Source: an uncultured Alphaproteobacteria bacterium (GTDB taxonomy: Bacteria > Pseudomonadota > Alphaproteobacteria > RF32 > CAG-239). Taken from it: 64,000 nt of DNA. The DNA is taken from the NCBI GenBank assembly GCA_934254585.1, contig CAKQLF010000004.1:1-64000 (forward strand). The letters run 5' to 3'. The notes under the pieces are model-generated. The model was not told where the DNA came from. It made no database searches and was given only the letters and a program-made list of their open reading frames with translations. The translations under genes were made by a program, and so were the position numbers. Of the stretch, positions 16,562 through 26,006 are shown piece by piece. Numbering within the stretch: the stretch's first letter is position 1; each line of letters opens with the position of its first letter.

Positions 16562-17662
16562 ATGATAAAAAATATGACGGTTTTGGGGCTTTTTGGCGGT
16601 TCTTCGCTTAATTCAATGGAATTGGCGTTGGTCAACACCGATGGCATTGATATTTATGAAGTTTTGAAAACTGCCGTTATTCCATATCCTGAACCATTGG
16701 CCTTGCTTATTCGTTCGGTTATCGGACATCGAATCTGTGATTTGTCGCTATTACAAGAAAATGAGCAAATTCAACAACTTCAAAATCAAATGACCGATTT
16801 TTATGTGGAAAGTATCAAAGATTTTTGCGACGCCGGCGAATTTTCGGAAATCGGTGTTGACAGTTTGACAATTTGCAATGATCCAAATAATAAATGTTCT
16901 TATCAATTAGAAAAAGGCCACGAACTCAGTCATAAATTGCATAGGCGCGTCGTAACTCACTTTCACAAAGCAGATTTACTTTCCGGCGGGCAAGCTTCTC
17001 CTTTAACTCCGGCATTTTTTAACTCTATCGGGCCAAAAGTTGCACTTCCGGCTTTGTTTATAAATCTGGAAACTGTAAGCAGTCTTGTCTATTTGGGGGA
17101 ATCCGGAGAGCTGATGGCTTTTAATTGCGCCCCCGGATTGGCAATGATTGAAGATTGGACTTTCCGCCACGCCAATATGCAAACCGATTACAATGGACGT
17201 TTAGCCATCACCGGCAAAATACACACGCAAATAGTGGAAAGTCTGCTGCAGCATAAATTTTTACACAAGCAGCCGCCTAAATCTTTAGATATTCTTTGTT
17301 TTAGTGACAAGAAAGAACATCTGGAGGGATTGTCGCTTGAAGACGGAGCCGCCACGGCTACGGCTTTTATTGCCCAAGCGATTTGTCAATCGGCGCAAGA
17401 CTTTTTGCCCTTTGTTCCGTCGGAAATTTATGTGACCGGCGAAGGCCGTAAAAATCCCTCATTAGTGCGTTTTTTGAAACACGTTTTCAAAAATCAAACC
17501 CTTAAACCGTTAACCGACATAAATCCGCAATTAACTTTAACCGGAGCAGTTTCCACGGCTTTTAACACGGCGCGCCGTATTTACGGTCTGCCGATAACCT
17601 ATCCGAGCACAACCGGAGCTTATGAACCGATGACCGGAGGAGAAATTTATGAAGAAAAATAA
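16562..17662 (+). CDS. AnmK-like (anhydro-N-acetylmuramic acid kinase family) protein with altered motifs
   Basis: Homologue of anhydro-MurNAc kinase, which recycles cell-wall sugar. Family resemblance covers the N-terminal GLxxGxSL...ALVNTDG, the middle NLETVSSLVYL, and the C-terminal YVTGEGRKNPSLVRFL. Divergence from tyrS supports orthology. However, the GTSxDG signature reads GSSLNSM, and the FDTGPxN motif reads FNCAPGL, so both conserved aspartates are asparagine. I believe the second is the catalytic base. The protein may be a non-catalytic relative. The ATG at 16562 was chosen for its homology and weak GGAA site. The gene overlaps the following ABC ATPase by 14 bases, so it probably heads an operon to 22775. 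Confidence 0.75.
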   Translation: MIKNMTVLGLFGGSSLNSMELALVNTDGIDIYEVLKTAVIPYPEPLALLIRSVIGHRICDLSLLQENEQIQQLQNQMTDFYVESIKDFCDAGEFSEIGVDSLTICNDPNNKCSYQLEKGHELSHKLHRRVVTHFHKADLLSGGQASPLTPAFFNSIGPKVALPALFINLETVSSLVYLGESGELMAFNCAPGLAMIEDWTFRHANMQTDYNGRLAITGKIHTQIVESLLQHKFLHKQPPKSLDILCFSDKKEHLEGLSLEDGAATATAFIAQAICQSAQDFLPFVPSEIYVTGEGRKNPSLVRFLKHVFKNQTLKPLTDINPQLTLTGAVSTAFNTARRIYGLPITYPSTTGAYEPMTGGEIYEEK

Positions 17663-18380
17663 AAATATTACCCTGAAAGTATCACGTCTTTGCAAATTTT
17701 ATGAAGAAATTAAGGCTTCCGACAATATTTCGTTTTCGGCACAGCAGGGAGAAATTATTGCTCTTTTAGGGCCTAACGGTGCCGGAAAATCCACTTTGAT
17801 GAATATGATTGCCGGATATTTGGCTCCCAGCTCGGGAAAAATAGAAGTTTTAGGAAAAAATATTACTCAAAATCCGCTGTTTGCCAAAGAAAATATCGGT
17901 TTTTTACCGGAAGGTTCGCCGCTTTATCCGGATGTCAGCGTCAAAATGTTTTTGAGCTATATGGCTGAATTGCGCGGCGTTTCTTTGCAAAGATTGGAAG
18001 AAGTGTTGGATATTGCCAATATTCGGGAAATAACAAATCAAAAGATTGAAACCTTATCTAAAGGTTATCAGCGGCGTGTCGGCTTTGCTCAAAGTATTTT
18101 GAGTAATCCGCCGCTTTTGCTTTTAGACGAACCGACAGATGGTCTTGACCCAAATCAAAAAAATTATATTTGCAAACTTATAACGCAAATGGCAAAAAAT
18201 AAAACTATTTTAATTTCTACGCATTTGCTTGAAGAGGCTGAAACAATATGTAGTCGAATTATTTTGTTGGATAAAGGAAAAATAAAAGCCGACGGAGATT
18301 TGTCGTCTATTTTGCAGACTTCTCAAACCGACAATTTAGCCGCGGCGTTCCGAAAATTGACAACTCATAAGGAGAATTAA
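17649..18380 (+). CDS. ABC transporter ATP-binding protein (GldA/NatA-like)
   Basis: Single ABC ATPase domain of 243 residues. Walker A is LLGPNGAGKST, the signature region is TLSKGYQRRVGFAQSIL (SKGY in place of SGGQ, common in GldA/NatA-type exporters), Walker B is LLLLDEPTDGLD, and the switch histidine is in STHLLEE. It overlaps the AnmK-like gene and lies two bases before the permease fusion, its obvious partner. The transported substrate is unknown. In Bacteroidetes the related GldAFG complex is tied to gliding and type IX secretion, but here only the architecture is shared. Confidence 0.88.
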   Translation: MKKNKNITLKVSRLCKFYEEIKASDNISFSAQQGEIIALLGPNGAGKSTLMNMIAGYLAPSSGKIEVLGKNITQNPLFAKENIGFLPEGSPLYPDVSVKMFLSYMAELRGVSLQRLEEVLDIANIREITNQKIETLSKGYQRRVGFAQSILSNPPLLLLDEPTDGLDPNQKNYICKLITQMAKNKTILISTHLLEEAETICSRIILLDKGKIKADGDLSSILQTSQTDNLAAAFRKLTTHKEN

Positions 18381-18382
18381 AA

Positions 18383-21300
18383 ATGAAAAAACTCTGGATT
18401 GTTTGTAAAAATGAATTGTTTCGCTATTTTGTTTCTCCTTTGGCCTATGTCTATTTGTTAAGCTTTTTGCTGCTAAACGCCTCTTTTACCCTTTATTTTG
18501 GTGATTTTTTTGACCGCGGTGAAGCTGATTTACAGTCTATGTTTGCCTTTCAGCCTTGGTTGTATTTGCTGTTTATCCCCGGAATTTCTATGCGTTTGTG
18601 GGCAGAGGAATTTAGAAGTAAAACCATTATCCAACTTGTCACAATGCCGGTTTCCATCAGAACTTTAGTTTGTGGAAAATTTTTTGCCGCTTGGCTTTTT
18701 TGCGGCTTGGCGTTAATTTTAACTTTTCCGTTTTGGATAACCATAAACGTTTTGGGTGAACCGGATAACGGAGTTGTTGCCCTCGGCTATTTTGCCAGTT
18801 TTATTTTGGCAGGGTGTATGTTGGCTATTTCCGAAACAATGTCAGCACTAACCAAAAATCAAGTAATTGCTCTGGTCTTTGCGGTTATTGCCAACTTGTT
18901 GTTTTTTTGGAGCGGTGTAGAATATATATTGTCATTTTTCCGCCTCTTTTTGCCGGATACCATTATTGATGTTATTGCCTCTTTCAGCTTTTTGAGCCAT
19001 TTCAGTACTTTGAGTTTGGGTTTGGTGGAACTGCGAGATGTTATTTTCTTTGTTTCTATCATTTTCTTTTTTAATTTCACCACCATTTTGATTGTAAATT
19101 TCAAAACTGCCGGCACTTCGGGTTGGCTGAAATCCAGCAATCGAAATTATTATATTTGTGCTTGGTTTATGTTGTTGATTGCCTTTTTAGGTGTTAATAT
19201 TCTAGCCAATGATTTAACCCGCAACATTCAATATGATGCCACTGAGAAAAAATTTTTCACCTTAACCGAAAGTTCTAAAAAAATTCTGAGGAATTTACCG
19301 GAACCTGTTTTAGGCAAACTCTATTTTTCGCCGATTTTGGAACAGCGTAATCCGGCTTTGCGCAATGTTTTCGATAATATCCGGCTTTTGCTGAAAAAAT
19401 GTCGAGATGCGTCTGATGGAAACTTTGATTTCAAAATTTATCACCCTAAGTTTTTGAGCGAGGAAGAAGATGTTGCTCTGGCCGACGGTCTGCAACCGAT
19501 TCCGCTTATTGATTTAAACCAAAACGCGCTTTTTGGCTTGAGTTTGGAAGATACCTTGCAAAATAAACAGGTTATTCCGTTTTTTGCCCAAGAACGTCAA
19601 GGTGATATTGAACAAGATTTAATTTCTAAAATCAGAGAGTTGCACCTCAAAAAGAAAACTATTGGAATTTTAACCGGTTTGCCGATTTTCGGAGCAGACA
19701 GTCATGATGGTTCATATTTGGGACAGCCTTGGGCAATTGTGGATCAATTGAATGAAAATTTTGAAATAGTAAATATTGTGCGGCCCGAAGATTTCAATCG
19801 TAAATTTGATGCAATCATTCTGATATATCCGCAAGTTTATGAAAAATCATTCAACGAAGCTATCAAAAACTATTCGCAAAACGGCGGAAAAATTCTGCTT
19901 CTGCTTGATTCGGCCAATGAAGCCTCGCGTTTGTATTCGGCTACCAACTTGCCGTTAACGAGCTCTAATCTTGATGAAAGTTTGCTTAATCTTTGGCATT
20001 TCAAATTTTATCAAGACTATGTGGTTGCCGATTTAAAAAATTCCATAACTGTCGACGCTACTTCAAATTACAAAGTGAATCCGACATTCACACAAGATGT
20101 AATTCAATTTAGAATAAAAAACGACGAGATGAATCCAAAGCATCTGATAACTAAAAACCTAAATGAAATGATGATGGCCTCAGTTTCGGTTATTGCTCCC
20201 GAGCCGGAAGCCTACAAAGCCGGAAAAATTGCATTTACACCTTTGTTAAAAGCCAGTGATGTTTCGGAAATTATTTCTTCTCAAGCGGTTATAAAAGGAC
20301 TAAATCCGCAAGAGATTCTCCGATATTTTATCCCCGATGACAACACCAAAGTTTTGGCCGCGGAAATAAAAGGTTTGGAAAAAGATAATCCTTTCGATTT
20401 GATTGTTGTCGGTGATACAGACTTTTTATATGATAGTTTTTGGGGGACAAAACAAGCGTTTCTGGAAAATGAATATATTGTCAGCAATTTTGATAATGCT
20501 AATTTTGTTCTGAACGCGCTTGATTATTTAACCGGTGATGTAAATATGTTAGAATTGCGCGGCAAACAAGCTTCTAAACACCCGTTTTATGACATTGAAA
20601 TAATGCGCCGACAAAATTCATTGGCTTTTACGCAACAAGAAGATGAAATTTTTGAAAAACTTGACAATGCTAAAAAAGCCCTGCAAGAGGTTTTAACTAA
20701 AAAATCTTTTGAAGAACGCGAAAACTTTACCTCTGATGAGTTGGCCGCTGTTTCAAAAATGCGAAATCAGCTTAATGGTTTGCGTCAGCAGCTTAGCGAT
20801 ATTCGTGAACAGGCTTTTGCCGACATCAGACATATTGACAGCCTGATAAGCATTATTAACTTACTTCTGGTTCCGGCAATTCTTGTATTGTTGTTGATTA
20901 TCCGCAAATCTGCCGAATTTTTGAAAAAACAGAAAAGTCTTAAATTTATGACCTTAAAAATGGATAAACAATTATTGCGGCTGATTTTAGGTTCGCTGAC
21001 TCTTTTTTCGGTTGCTTTGCTTTCTGTTTATATTTCTAATTTAAGTAGTGTTGATGCTTATGAAGGAAAACCAGCCTTTCCGATGGTAGAAAAAAAGATT
21101 AATGATATAGATACCATTGTCTTGAAAAATCACGATACCACTCTAACTTTCAAGCAAAAAAACGGCTTATGGATTTTGGAGGAATATCCTGAGTTTCCGG
21201 TATATCAAGAAAGAATCCGGCGGTTGCTGACAATTTTATCCGAGGCAACGTTTTTTGAGCGTAAAACTAATAAGGCCGAAAATTTAGGACTGTTTAATTT

Positions 21301-21856
21301 GCAGCCTTTGGATTATAAATATTCTAAAACCGTAGAGGTTGAACTCAAAAATGGAGACAGTCGTATTTTGCTCTTTGATTTGGGTGATATGAACGTTGAT
21401 TTGGGGCGCGGCTCTCGCGCGGCTTATATCAAGTTTGAAAATCAATTTCAAGTTTGGAAAATTAAAGCCGATTTTGTGGATATGAATCTTGATTTTCATA
21501 AATGGACATACGGCAACCTTTGGAATTTGCGATACGGTCGTTTATATTCTCCAAGCAATTACGATAAAGAGGAGAATATGCTGCTTATGTTTGCCAAATT
21601 CGCTCTTAATACGGAAATTAAACCAACGGAAGCCAAGCTTAATACGCAGCCTTTGCTCAAGAAAAAACTTTATATAGAAGGTGGTAATCACGCAACTGTT
21701 TCTTTCTATAAAGAAAATGGCAAGGCCTACGCCGTATATGATTTTGCTGATGACAACAGTAATCAGCACTTGCAGCTTGTTGCCAAATATTATAATCATA
21801 AGGCCTTAGAAATAAGTCCGGAAAGTTTGGAGAATTTAGTTGAACAAATTAAATAA
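18383..21856 (+). CDS. ABC-2 permease fused to GldG-like and DUF4340 domains
   Basis: A 1157-residue membrane protein. Residues about 1-235 form an ABC-2/GldF-type permease with six membrane helices. After a further helix (about 255-275) comes a GldG-like auxiliary domain (ABC_transp_aux), with SYLGQPWAIVDQLNENFEIV and a Rossmann-like segment AIILIYPQ, to about 800. A helix near 835-850 is followed by another at about 867-887. The C-terminal 270 residues look like DUF4340 (KINDIDTIVLKNHDTTLTF, ending near ENLVEQIK). In many bacteria these three are separate neighbouring genes. The frame is uninterrupted, so a real fusion is likely. Role unknown beyond partnership with the upstream ATPase. Confidence 0.8.
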   Translation: MKKLWIVCKNELFRYFVSPLAYVYLLSFLLLNASFTLYFGDFFDRGEADLQSMFAFQPWLYLLFIPGISMRLWAEEFRSKTIIQLVTMPVSIRTLVCGKFFAAWLFCGLALILTFPFWITINVLGEPDNGVVALGYFASFILAGCMLAISETMSALTKNQVIALVFAVIANLLFFWSGVEYILSFFRLFLPDTIIDVIASFSFLSHFSTLSLGLVELRDVIFFVSIIFFFNFTTILIVNFKTAGTSGWLKSSNRNYYICAWFMLLIAFLGVNILANDLTRNIQYDATEKKFFTLTESSKKILRNLPEPVLGKLYFSPILEQRNPALRNVFDNIRLLLKKCRDASDGNFDFKIYHPKFLSEEEDVALADGLQPIPLIDLNQNALFGLSLEDTLQNKQVIPFFAQERQGDIEQDLISKIRELHLKKKTIGILTGLPIFGADSHDGSYLGQPWAIVDQLNENFEIVNIVRPEDFNRKFDAIILIYPQVYEKSFNEAIKNYSQNGGKILLLLDSANEASRLYSATNLPLTSSNLDESLLNLWHFKFYQDYVVADLKNSITVDATSNYKVNPTFTQDVIQFRIKNDEMNPKHLITKNLNEMMMASVSVIAPEPEAYKAGKIAFTPLLKASDVSEIISSQAVIKGLNPQEILRYFIPDDNTKVLAAEIKGLEKDNPFDLIVVGDTDFLYDSFWGTKQAFLENEYIVSNFDNANFVLNALDYLTGDVNMLELRGKQASKHPFYDIEIMRRQNSLAFTQQEDEIFEKLDNAKKALQEVLTKKSFEERENFTSDELAAVSKMRNQLNGLRQQLSDIREQAFADIRHIDSLISIINLLLVPAILVLLLIIRKSAEFLKKQKSLKFMTLKMDKQLLRLILGSLTLFSVALLSVYISNLSSVDAYEGKPAFPMVEKKINDIDTIVLKNHDTTLTFKQKNGLWILEEYPEFPVYQERIRRLLTILSEATFFERKTNKAENLGLFNLQPLDYKYSKTVEVELKNGDSRILLFDLGDMNVDLGRGSRAAYIKFENQFQVWKIKADFVDMNLDFHKWTYGNLWNLRYGRLYSPSNYDKEENMLLMFAKFALNTEIKPTEAKLNTQPLLKKKLYIEGGNHATVSFYKENGKAYAVYDFADDNSNQHLQLVAKYYNHKALEISPESLENLVEQIK

Positions 21857-22775
21857 CAATGAAGAAAATCTGAAAAAACTGAAAACTTTGGCAACTTGTG
21901 CCAGTATTTCGGTTTCAGTGCTTTTAAGTTTGATTAAAGCCGGAGCGGCCATAGCCACTGGTTCTCTTTCGGTTTTGTCATCAATGATTGACAGTTTTAC
22001 CGATGTTTTATCGTCAACAATTTCCTTTATTGCCGTTAAGTTTGCCAATAAACCTCTAACCGATCATCACCGCTATGGCTATGGCAAGGCGGAATCTGTC
22101 AGCGCGCTGATTCAGGCCGCGTTTATTGCCGGTTCCGGAGGTTTTATTCTTTATGACGGTATCAGCCGTTTCATTAATCCGTCACCGGTTACGCAAACGC
22201 AAATCGGTTTATGGATTATGGCTATAAGCATAGTTTTGACCATAGCCCTGATATCTTTCCAGTCAGTTGTGGTGAAAATAACCAAATCTCAAGCCATTGA
22301 GGCGGACAGCGCGCACTATACGGTGGATTTGTTGACTAATGGAGCTATCATTATTTCACTTTTGGTTGTTCGTTATTTAAACTGGCAATGGTTTGATAGC
22401 GCAACCGCGGTTGTTATTTCCAGTTATTTGCTTATAAATGCAGCGCGGATTGCTTTAAACGCCTTAGAAGAAATTACCGACCACGAAGTAGACAATAAAA
22501 TTAAACAAAAAATTATCGACATTGTTAACAGTGAAGCAGAAATAAAAGGTTATCACGATTTCAGAACCCGAGTTTCCGGTTTGCGGATGTTTATTGAAAT
22601 TCATTTGGAAATGGAAGGCAGTTTAACCTTGGCCGCGGCTCACGATATATCAGATAGAGTTGAAGAAAAAATAACAACAGCCTTTCCAATGGCGCAAATA
22701 ATTGTGCATCAAGACCCGTTCGGGCTAAGGGAAAAACGTTTGGACCACGAAATTGAAGGCCACTGTGATTTATGA
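21840..22775 (+). CDS. Cation diffusion facilitator (FieF-like) metal efflux protein
   Basis: Six-helix secondary transporter that exchanges divalent metal (Zn, Fe or Mn) for protons, 311 residues. Metal-site residues visible: Asp51 and Asp55 in DSFTD, the HHRYGYGKAE loop, and EADSAHYTVD (His and Asp of helix V). A cytoplasmic C-terminal domain (about 205-290) with H..EITDHE follows. It starts with TTG, preceded by GGAG seven bases upstream, and overlaps the permease fusion by 17 bases. Metal specificity cannot be read from the sequence. Confidence 0.9.
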   Translation: MNKLNNNEENLKKLKTLATCASISVSVLLSLIKAGAAIATGSLSVLSSMIDSFTDVLSSTISFIAVKFANKPLTDHHRYGYGKAESVSALIQAAFIAGSGGFILYDGISRFINPSPVTQTQIGLWIMAISIVLTIALISFQSVVVKITKSQAIEADSAHYTVDLLTNGAIIISLLVVRYLNWQWFDSATAVVISSYLLINAARIALNALEEITDHEVDNKIKQKIIDIVNSEAEIKGYHDFRTRVSGLRMFIEIHLEMEGSLTLAAAHDISDRVEEKITTAFPMAQIIVHQDPFGLREKRLDHEIEGHCDL

Positions 22776-22785
22776 TGATTCCACA

Positions 22786-22814
22786 AAAAAATCCTCGGAA
22801 ATGCGAGGATTTTT
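22786..22814. terminator. bidirectional terminator
   Basis: AAAATCCTCG pairs with CGAGGATTTT around a 6-nt loop between two convergent genes (the efflux gene and the hypothetical gene at 22838). A and T runs flank both sides. Confidence 0.85.
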
Positions 22815-22837
22815 GAAGGAGGAAAACGTTATATGTC

Positions 22838-23182
22838 CTAATCAAGAACGTGTGATTTTTTCAGCACAGCCGCTTTAATCAAAGAACTTTTATTTTCTAT
22901 CTCGGCGGCCTGAGCAACTTTTGCTCCGATTTTCGGATCAATTGAAACACCTTGTCCTTGTGCCAGACTTTTTCCAAACTCCTGAGCATAAACTTTAAGC
23001 ATACTTATTGGCTTAACAGCCTCGGCTCCATCTTGAACCGAAGACAAAACTTTGGCATCGTCAAAAGACTTTGTCATATTGCCGCCGCTTATATTTTTAA
23101 GCGGATTATTGCGAGCTTCAAGACGTTGATAAACCTTTTTTAAGGCTTCTTTTACGGCAGTATTTTCTTTATTATTAGACAT
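22838..23182 (-). CDS. Hypothetical protein, 114 aa
   Basis: A soluble, mainly helical protein with no signal peptide or membrane helix. The N-terminal third is Lys/Glu-rich (KEALKKVYQRLEARNNPL); the rest is Ala/Lys-rich with alternating hydrophobic residues. A good ribosome binding site (AAGGATTGATAA before ATG) and the terminator just downstream support it as a real single-gene unit. I recognise no family. Confidence 0.6.
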   Translation of the reverse strand: MSNNKENTAVKEALKKVYQRLEARNNPLKNISGGNMTKSFDDAKVLSSVQDGAEAVKPISMLKVYAQEFGKSLAQGQGVSIDPKIGAKVAQAAEIENKSSLIKAAVLKKSHVLD

Positions 23183-23364
23183 TTATCAATCCTTACTTCC
23201 AATCTTTTGTCTATTCTTAGCATATTTATTTTGTTTTGTCAAGTGCAATAATTTATTGTCAAGTGATTTTAGGCAATTTTTTGTTATCAATAAAATTTTT
23301 TATTATACAAGTATCACAAAGCAAGCTATCTTTACTCTAGGTTGTCATTTTAATAAGGTGAAAA

Positions 23365-24936
23365 ATGTCTTTATTCAAATCTGTTGCCACTTTTGGCGGG
23401 TTGACTTTTGTCAGTCGGATTACCGGCTTTTTACGAGATATGGTTTTGGCAAATTATTTGGGAGCCGGAGCAGTTTCCGACGCGTTTGTGGTCGCGTTTA
23501 AGTTGCCGAATTTATTTCGTAGTTTGTTTGCTGAGGGAGCATTCACAAGTGCGTTTGTGCCGTTGTTTTCGCAAAAATTAGTTGCCGATGGTAAAAAACG
23601 TTCGGTTTTCTTTGCGGCACAAGCAATTTCCATACTTATATTATTTGTTGGCGTTTTTGTGCTTCTATTTGAAATTTTTATGCCGTTTGTTGTGCAGATA
23701 TTAGCCCCGGGGTTTCAGTCGGATCCTGAAAAATCGATTTTAGCCGTTCAGCTTTGCCGCATAACTTTCCCGTTTTTACTTTTAATTTCTATAGTTTCTT
23801 TTCAGGGAGGGATTTTAAATTCTTTTGAAAAGTTTGCCGCTCCGGCAACAGCTCCGATAATATTAAACACAATGATGATATTTTCGGTGTTTTTGTTTGT
23901 TCCGTTTACTCCGACGCCGGCCCACGGATTCGCTTTGGGCATCACTGTTGCCGGTCTGCTTGAAATTTTGTGGCTGCGTCATTTTTTGCATAAAGCAGAC
24001 ATAAAAATTTATTTGTTCCTGCATTTCAAAAAAATATTGCAAAATCCTGAAATTCGCACGCTTTTCAAACGTATTGCCCCCGGAGTTGTCGGCGCGGGTA
24101 TATATCAAATAAATATGGCGGTTGACACAATTTTAGTATCTTTAGTGGGGACAGGAGCCATTTCTTGGCTGTATTATGCAAACCGGTTGCAACAATTGCC
24201 GTTAGGCGTTATCGGTGCGGCCATCAGCGTGGCTCTTTTGCCGATTTTATCAAAATATCTTAAAGAGAACAAAACTCAAGAAGCTTCTCAGACTCAAGAC
24301 AAAGCCGTAGAATATGGATTACTTTTCTCTCTTCCGGCAGCTATATTGTTGATTGTTTTAGCCGAACCTATTGTCAGTTTGCTGTTTCAACACGGAAAAT
24401 TTTTGCCAAGCGATGCAACCAAAACCGCTTATGCGGTTATAGCCTATTCTGTAGGATTGCCTTGCTATGTTATAACCAAAGCTCTTATGCCGAATTTTTT
24501 TGCTCGCGGTGATACGGTTACTCCGGTTAAATACAGTGCGGTAGTCTTTCTGACTAATCTTATATTTATTCTTTTGTTAATGCATAATTTCGGGCATATA
24601 GGGATTGCTTGCGCCACAACAATTGCCGCTTTTGTGTCTTTGTTGCAATATATTGTCGGTTTGAAAAAACGTCATTATTGGCAATTTTCAGCGGTTTTAG
24701 GGCAAAAAATTGCTAAAATTTTCTTTATTTCAATTTTAATGGGGGCGGCAGTTTGGTTTTTCCGCTATGAACTTGCCTGCTATCAGCCTGATTGGATATA
24801 TGGTTCTAAATGGCTGCTTTTATTTCATTTGAGTTGGCTTGGAATCTTTGCTCTTGCATTTTTTCTGTTTCTGGCTAAAATATTCAGAGTGCTTGATTTT
24901 CAAGCCGTTTTGACTGCTTTAAGGAGAAGAAAATAA
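23365..24936 (+). CDS. murJ: Lipid II flippase MurJ
   Basis: Integral membrane protein of the MVF/MOP superfamily that flips lipid II across the inner membrane for peptidoglycan synthesis. It has 523 residues and about 14 helices. It opens with TFVSRITGFLRDMVLANYLGAGAVSDAFVVAFKLPN, split here only for reading, whose Arg and Asp residues are characteristic, and contains FSEGAFT-like FAEGAFTSAFVPLF. An AAGGTG site precedes the ATG. The 182 bases upstream (23183-23364) hold a duplicated TTGTCAAGTG and A/T-rich sequence likely to be its promoter. It begins an apparent six-gene operon ending at 29774. Confidence 0.93.
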   Translation: MSLFKSVATFGGLTFVSRITGFLRDMVLANYLGAGAVSDAFVVAFKLPNLFRSLFAEGAFTSAFVPLFSQKLVADGKKRSVFFAAQAISILILFVGVFVLLFEIFMPFVVQILAPGFQSDPEKSILAVQLCRITFPFLLLISIVSFQGGILNSFEKFAAPATAPIILNTMMIFSVFLFVPFTPTPAHGFALGITVAGLLEILWLRHFLHKADIKIYLFLHFKKILQNPEIRTLFKRIAPGVVGAGIYQINMAVDTILVSLVGTGAISWLYYANRLQQLPLGVIGAAISVALLPILSKYLKENKTQEASQTQDKAVEYGLLFSLPAAILLIVLAEPIVSLLFQHGKFLPSDATKTAYAVIAYSVGLPCYVITKALMPNFFARGDTVTPVKYSAVVFLTNLIFILLLMHNFGHIGIACATTIAAFVSLLQYIVGLKKRHYWQFSAVLGQKIAKIFFISILMGAAVWFFRYELACYQPDWIYGSKWLLLFHLSWLGIFALAFFLFLAKIFRVLDFQAVLTALRRRK

Positions 24937-26006
24937 TGGAAAAACCTTCGTTTCCGCCTCTTTTGAAACAAAAGCTTTTTAATTTACTCAATCGTGTAAA
25001 TGGTGTTTTTGACAAGATTAAAAAATATCCGTATCAAAAAAGAATTAAATCTCTGAAAAAACAAAAAATAAACAGAATATTTTTACGATATTATCGGAAA
25101 ATAACATCATCGTGGCGATTATTTTGTTCTTGCTTTGCGGGGTTTCTATTTATCTATTACATTCTTGGCGGTTTAATTGTTGATGATACCTCGGTTACTT
25201 TTGTATATCCACAAGCCAAAGAAAAAAATCAAAAATCAGAAATGGTAAATGCGATGGCTTTTTTGATAAACCGCGAGATTGATCACAAAATGTGGACGCC
25301 GAATTTACCTTTCATTTTTCCGGCATATATTTTGGATAATACGCCTAATTTTCAAATTGGTGTGATTTCTTCCGTGCGCGATATTGCCGGTTTGTTAAAA
25401 AACTTTTCCGGACTCAATGCCGCTCAGAAAAAGAATTTGAAAAAGGCTTATGAATATTTGCAATATTCGCCATATATTTGGCTTTTATCGCAAACGGGCT
25501 CTTTTAGTATTGCACCTTCGGCTAACGCCCAATATCGCAAAGCACGAAACGAGTTGTTGCAATATAATAAAGAGGGGGTTTTCCCGATTTCTGCTTTGGA
25601 ATTTGAAAAATATCTGGCTAAAATAAACCAGTCATTACAGGTATTATGCAGTCGGAACGACAACCAAATAACCGAACATTCCGACGATTGGTTTGACTTC
25701 TCAGCCGATGATGTTTTCTACCGCGCTAAAGGTTTTGCGTTTGGTTATTGGCAAATAGCAGAAGCGGTCGGAGTTGATTATAAAGCGGTTATTTTACAAT
25801 ATAATGTCTATACCGAATGGACGCATTTATTGGCCTCGCTACGCAAAACTGCGGAATTTCAGCCGCTTATTGTTCGCAATGCTAATCCTGAAAGTTCTTT
25901 TGCTCCAAACCATTTGGCTGTGCAAAATTATTATCTCAAAAGGGCTCAAGCCGCGGCTTTGCAGATTTTAGCCAAAATAAGGAGAGAAAATGCTCGTCAA
26001 AATTGA
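24936..26006 (+). CDS. DUF2333 family membrane protein
   Basis: A 356-residue protein with a basic cytoplasmic N-terminus (about 60 residues), one membrane helix (about 64-85) and a large periplasmic domain. The domain matches DUF2333 in MVNAMAFLINREIDHKMW and the following PNLPFIFPAYILDNTPNFQ. The family is confined to proteobacteria and has no established function. Its start shares one base with the murJ stop, and its end overlaps the Nfu gene by 17 bases, so all are likely translated together. Confidence 0.8.
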   Translation: MEKPSFPPLLKQKLFNLLNRVNGVFDKIKKYPYQKRIKSLKKQKINRIFLRYYRKITSSWRLFCSCFAGFLFIYYILGGLIVDDTSVTFVYPQAKEKNQKSEMVNAMAFLINREIDHKMWTPNLPFIFPAYILDNTPNFQIGVISSVRDIAGLLKNFSGLNAAQKKNLKKAYEYLQYSPYIWLLSQTGSFSIAPSANAQYRKARNELLQYNKEGVFPISALEFEKYLAKINQSLQVLCSRNDNQITEHSDDWFDFSADDVFYRAKGFAFGYWQIAEAVGVDYKAVILQYNVYTEWTHLLASLRKTAEFQPLIVRNANPESSFAPNHLAVQNYYLKRAQAAALQILAKIRRENARQN

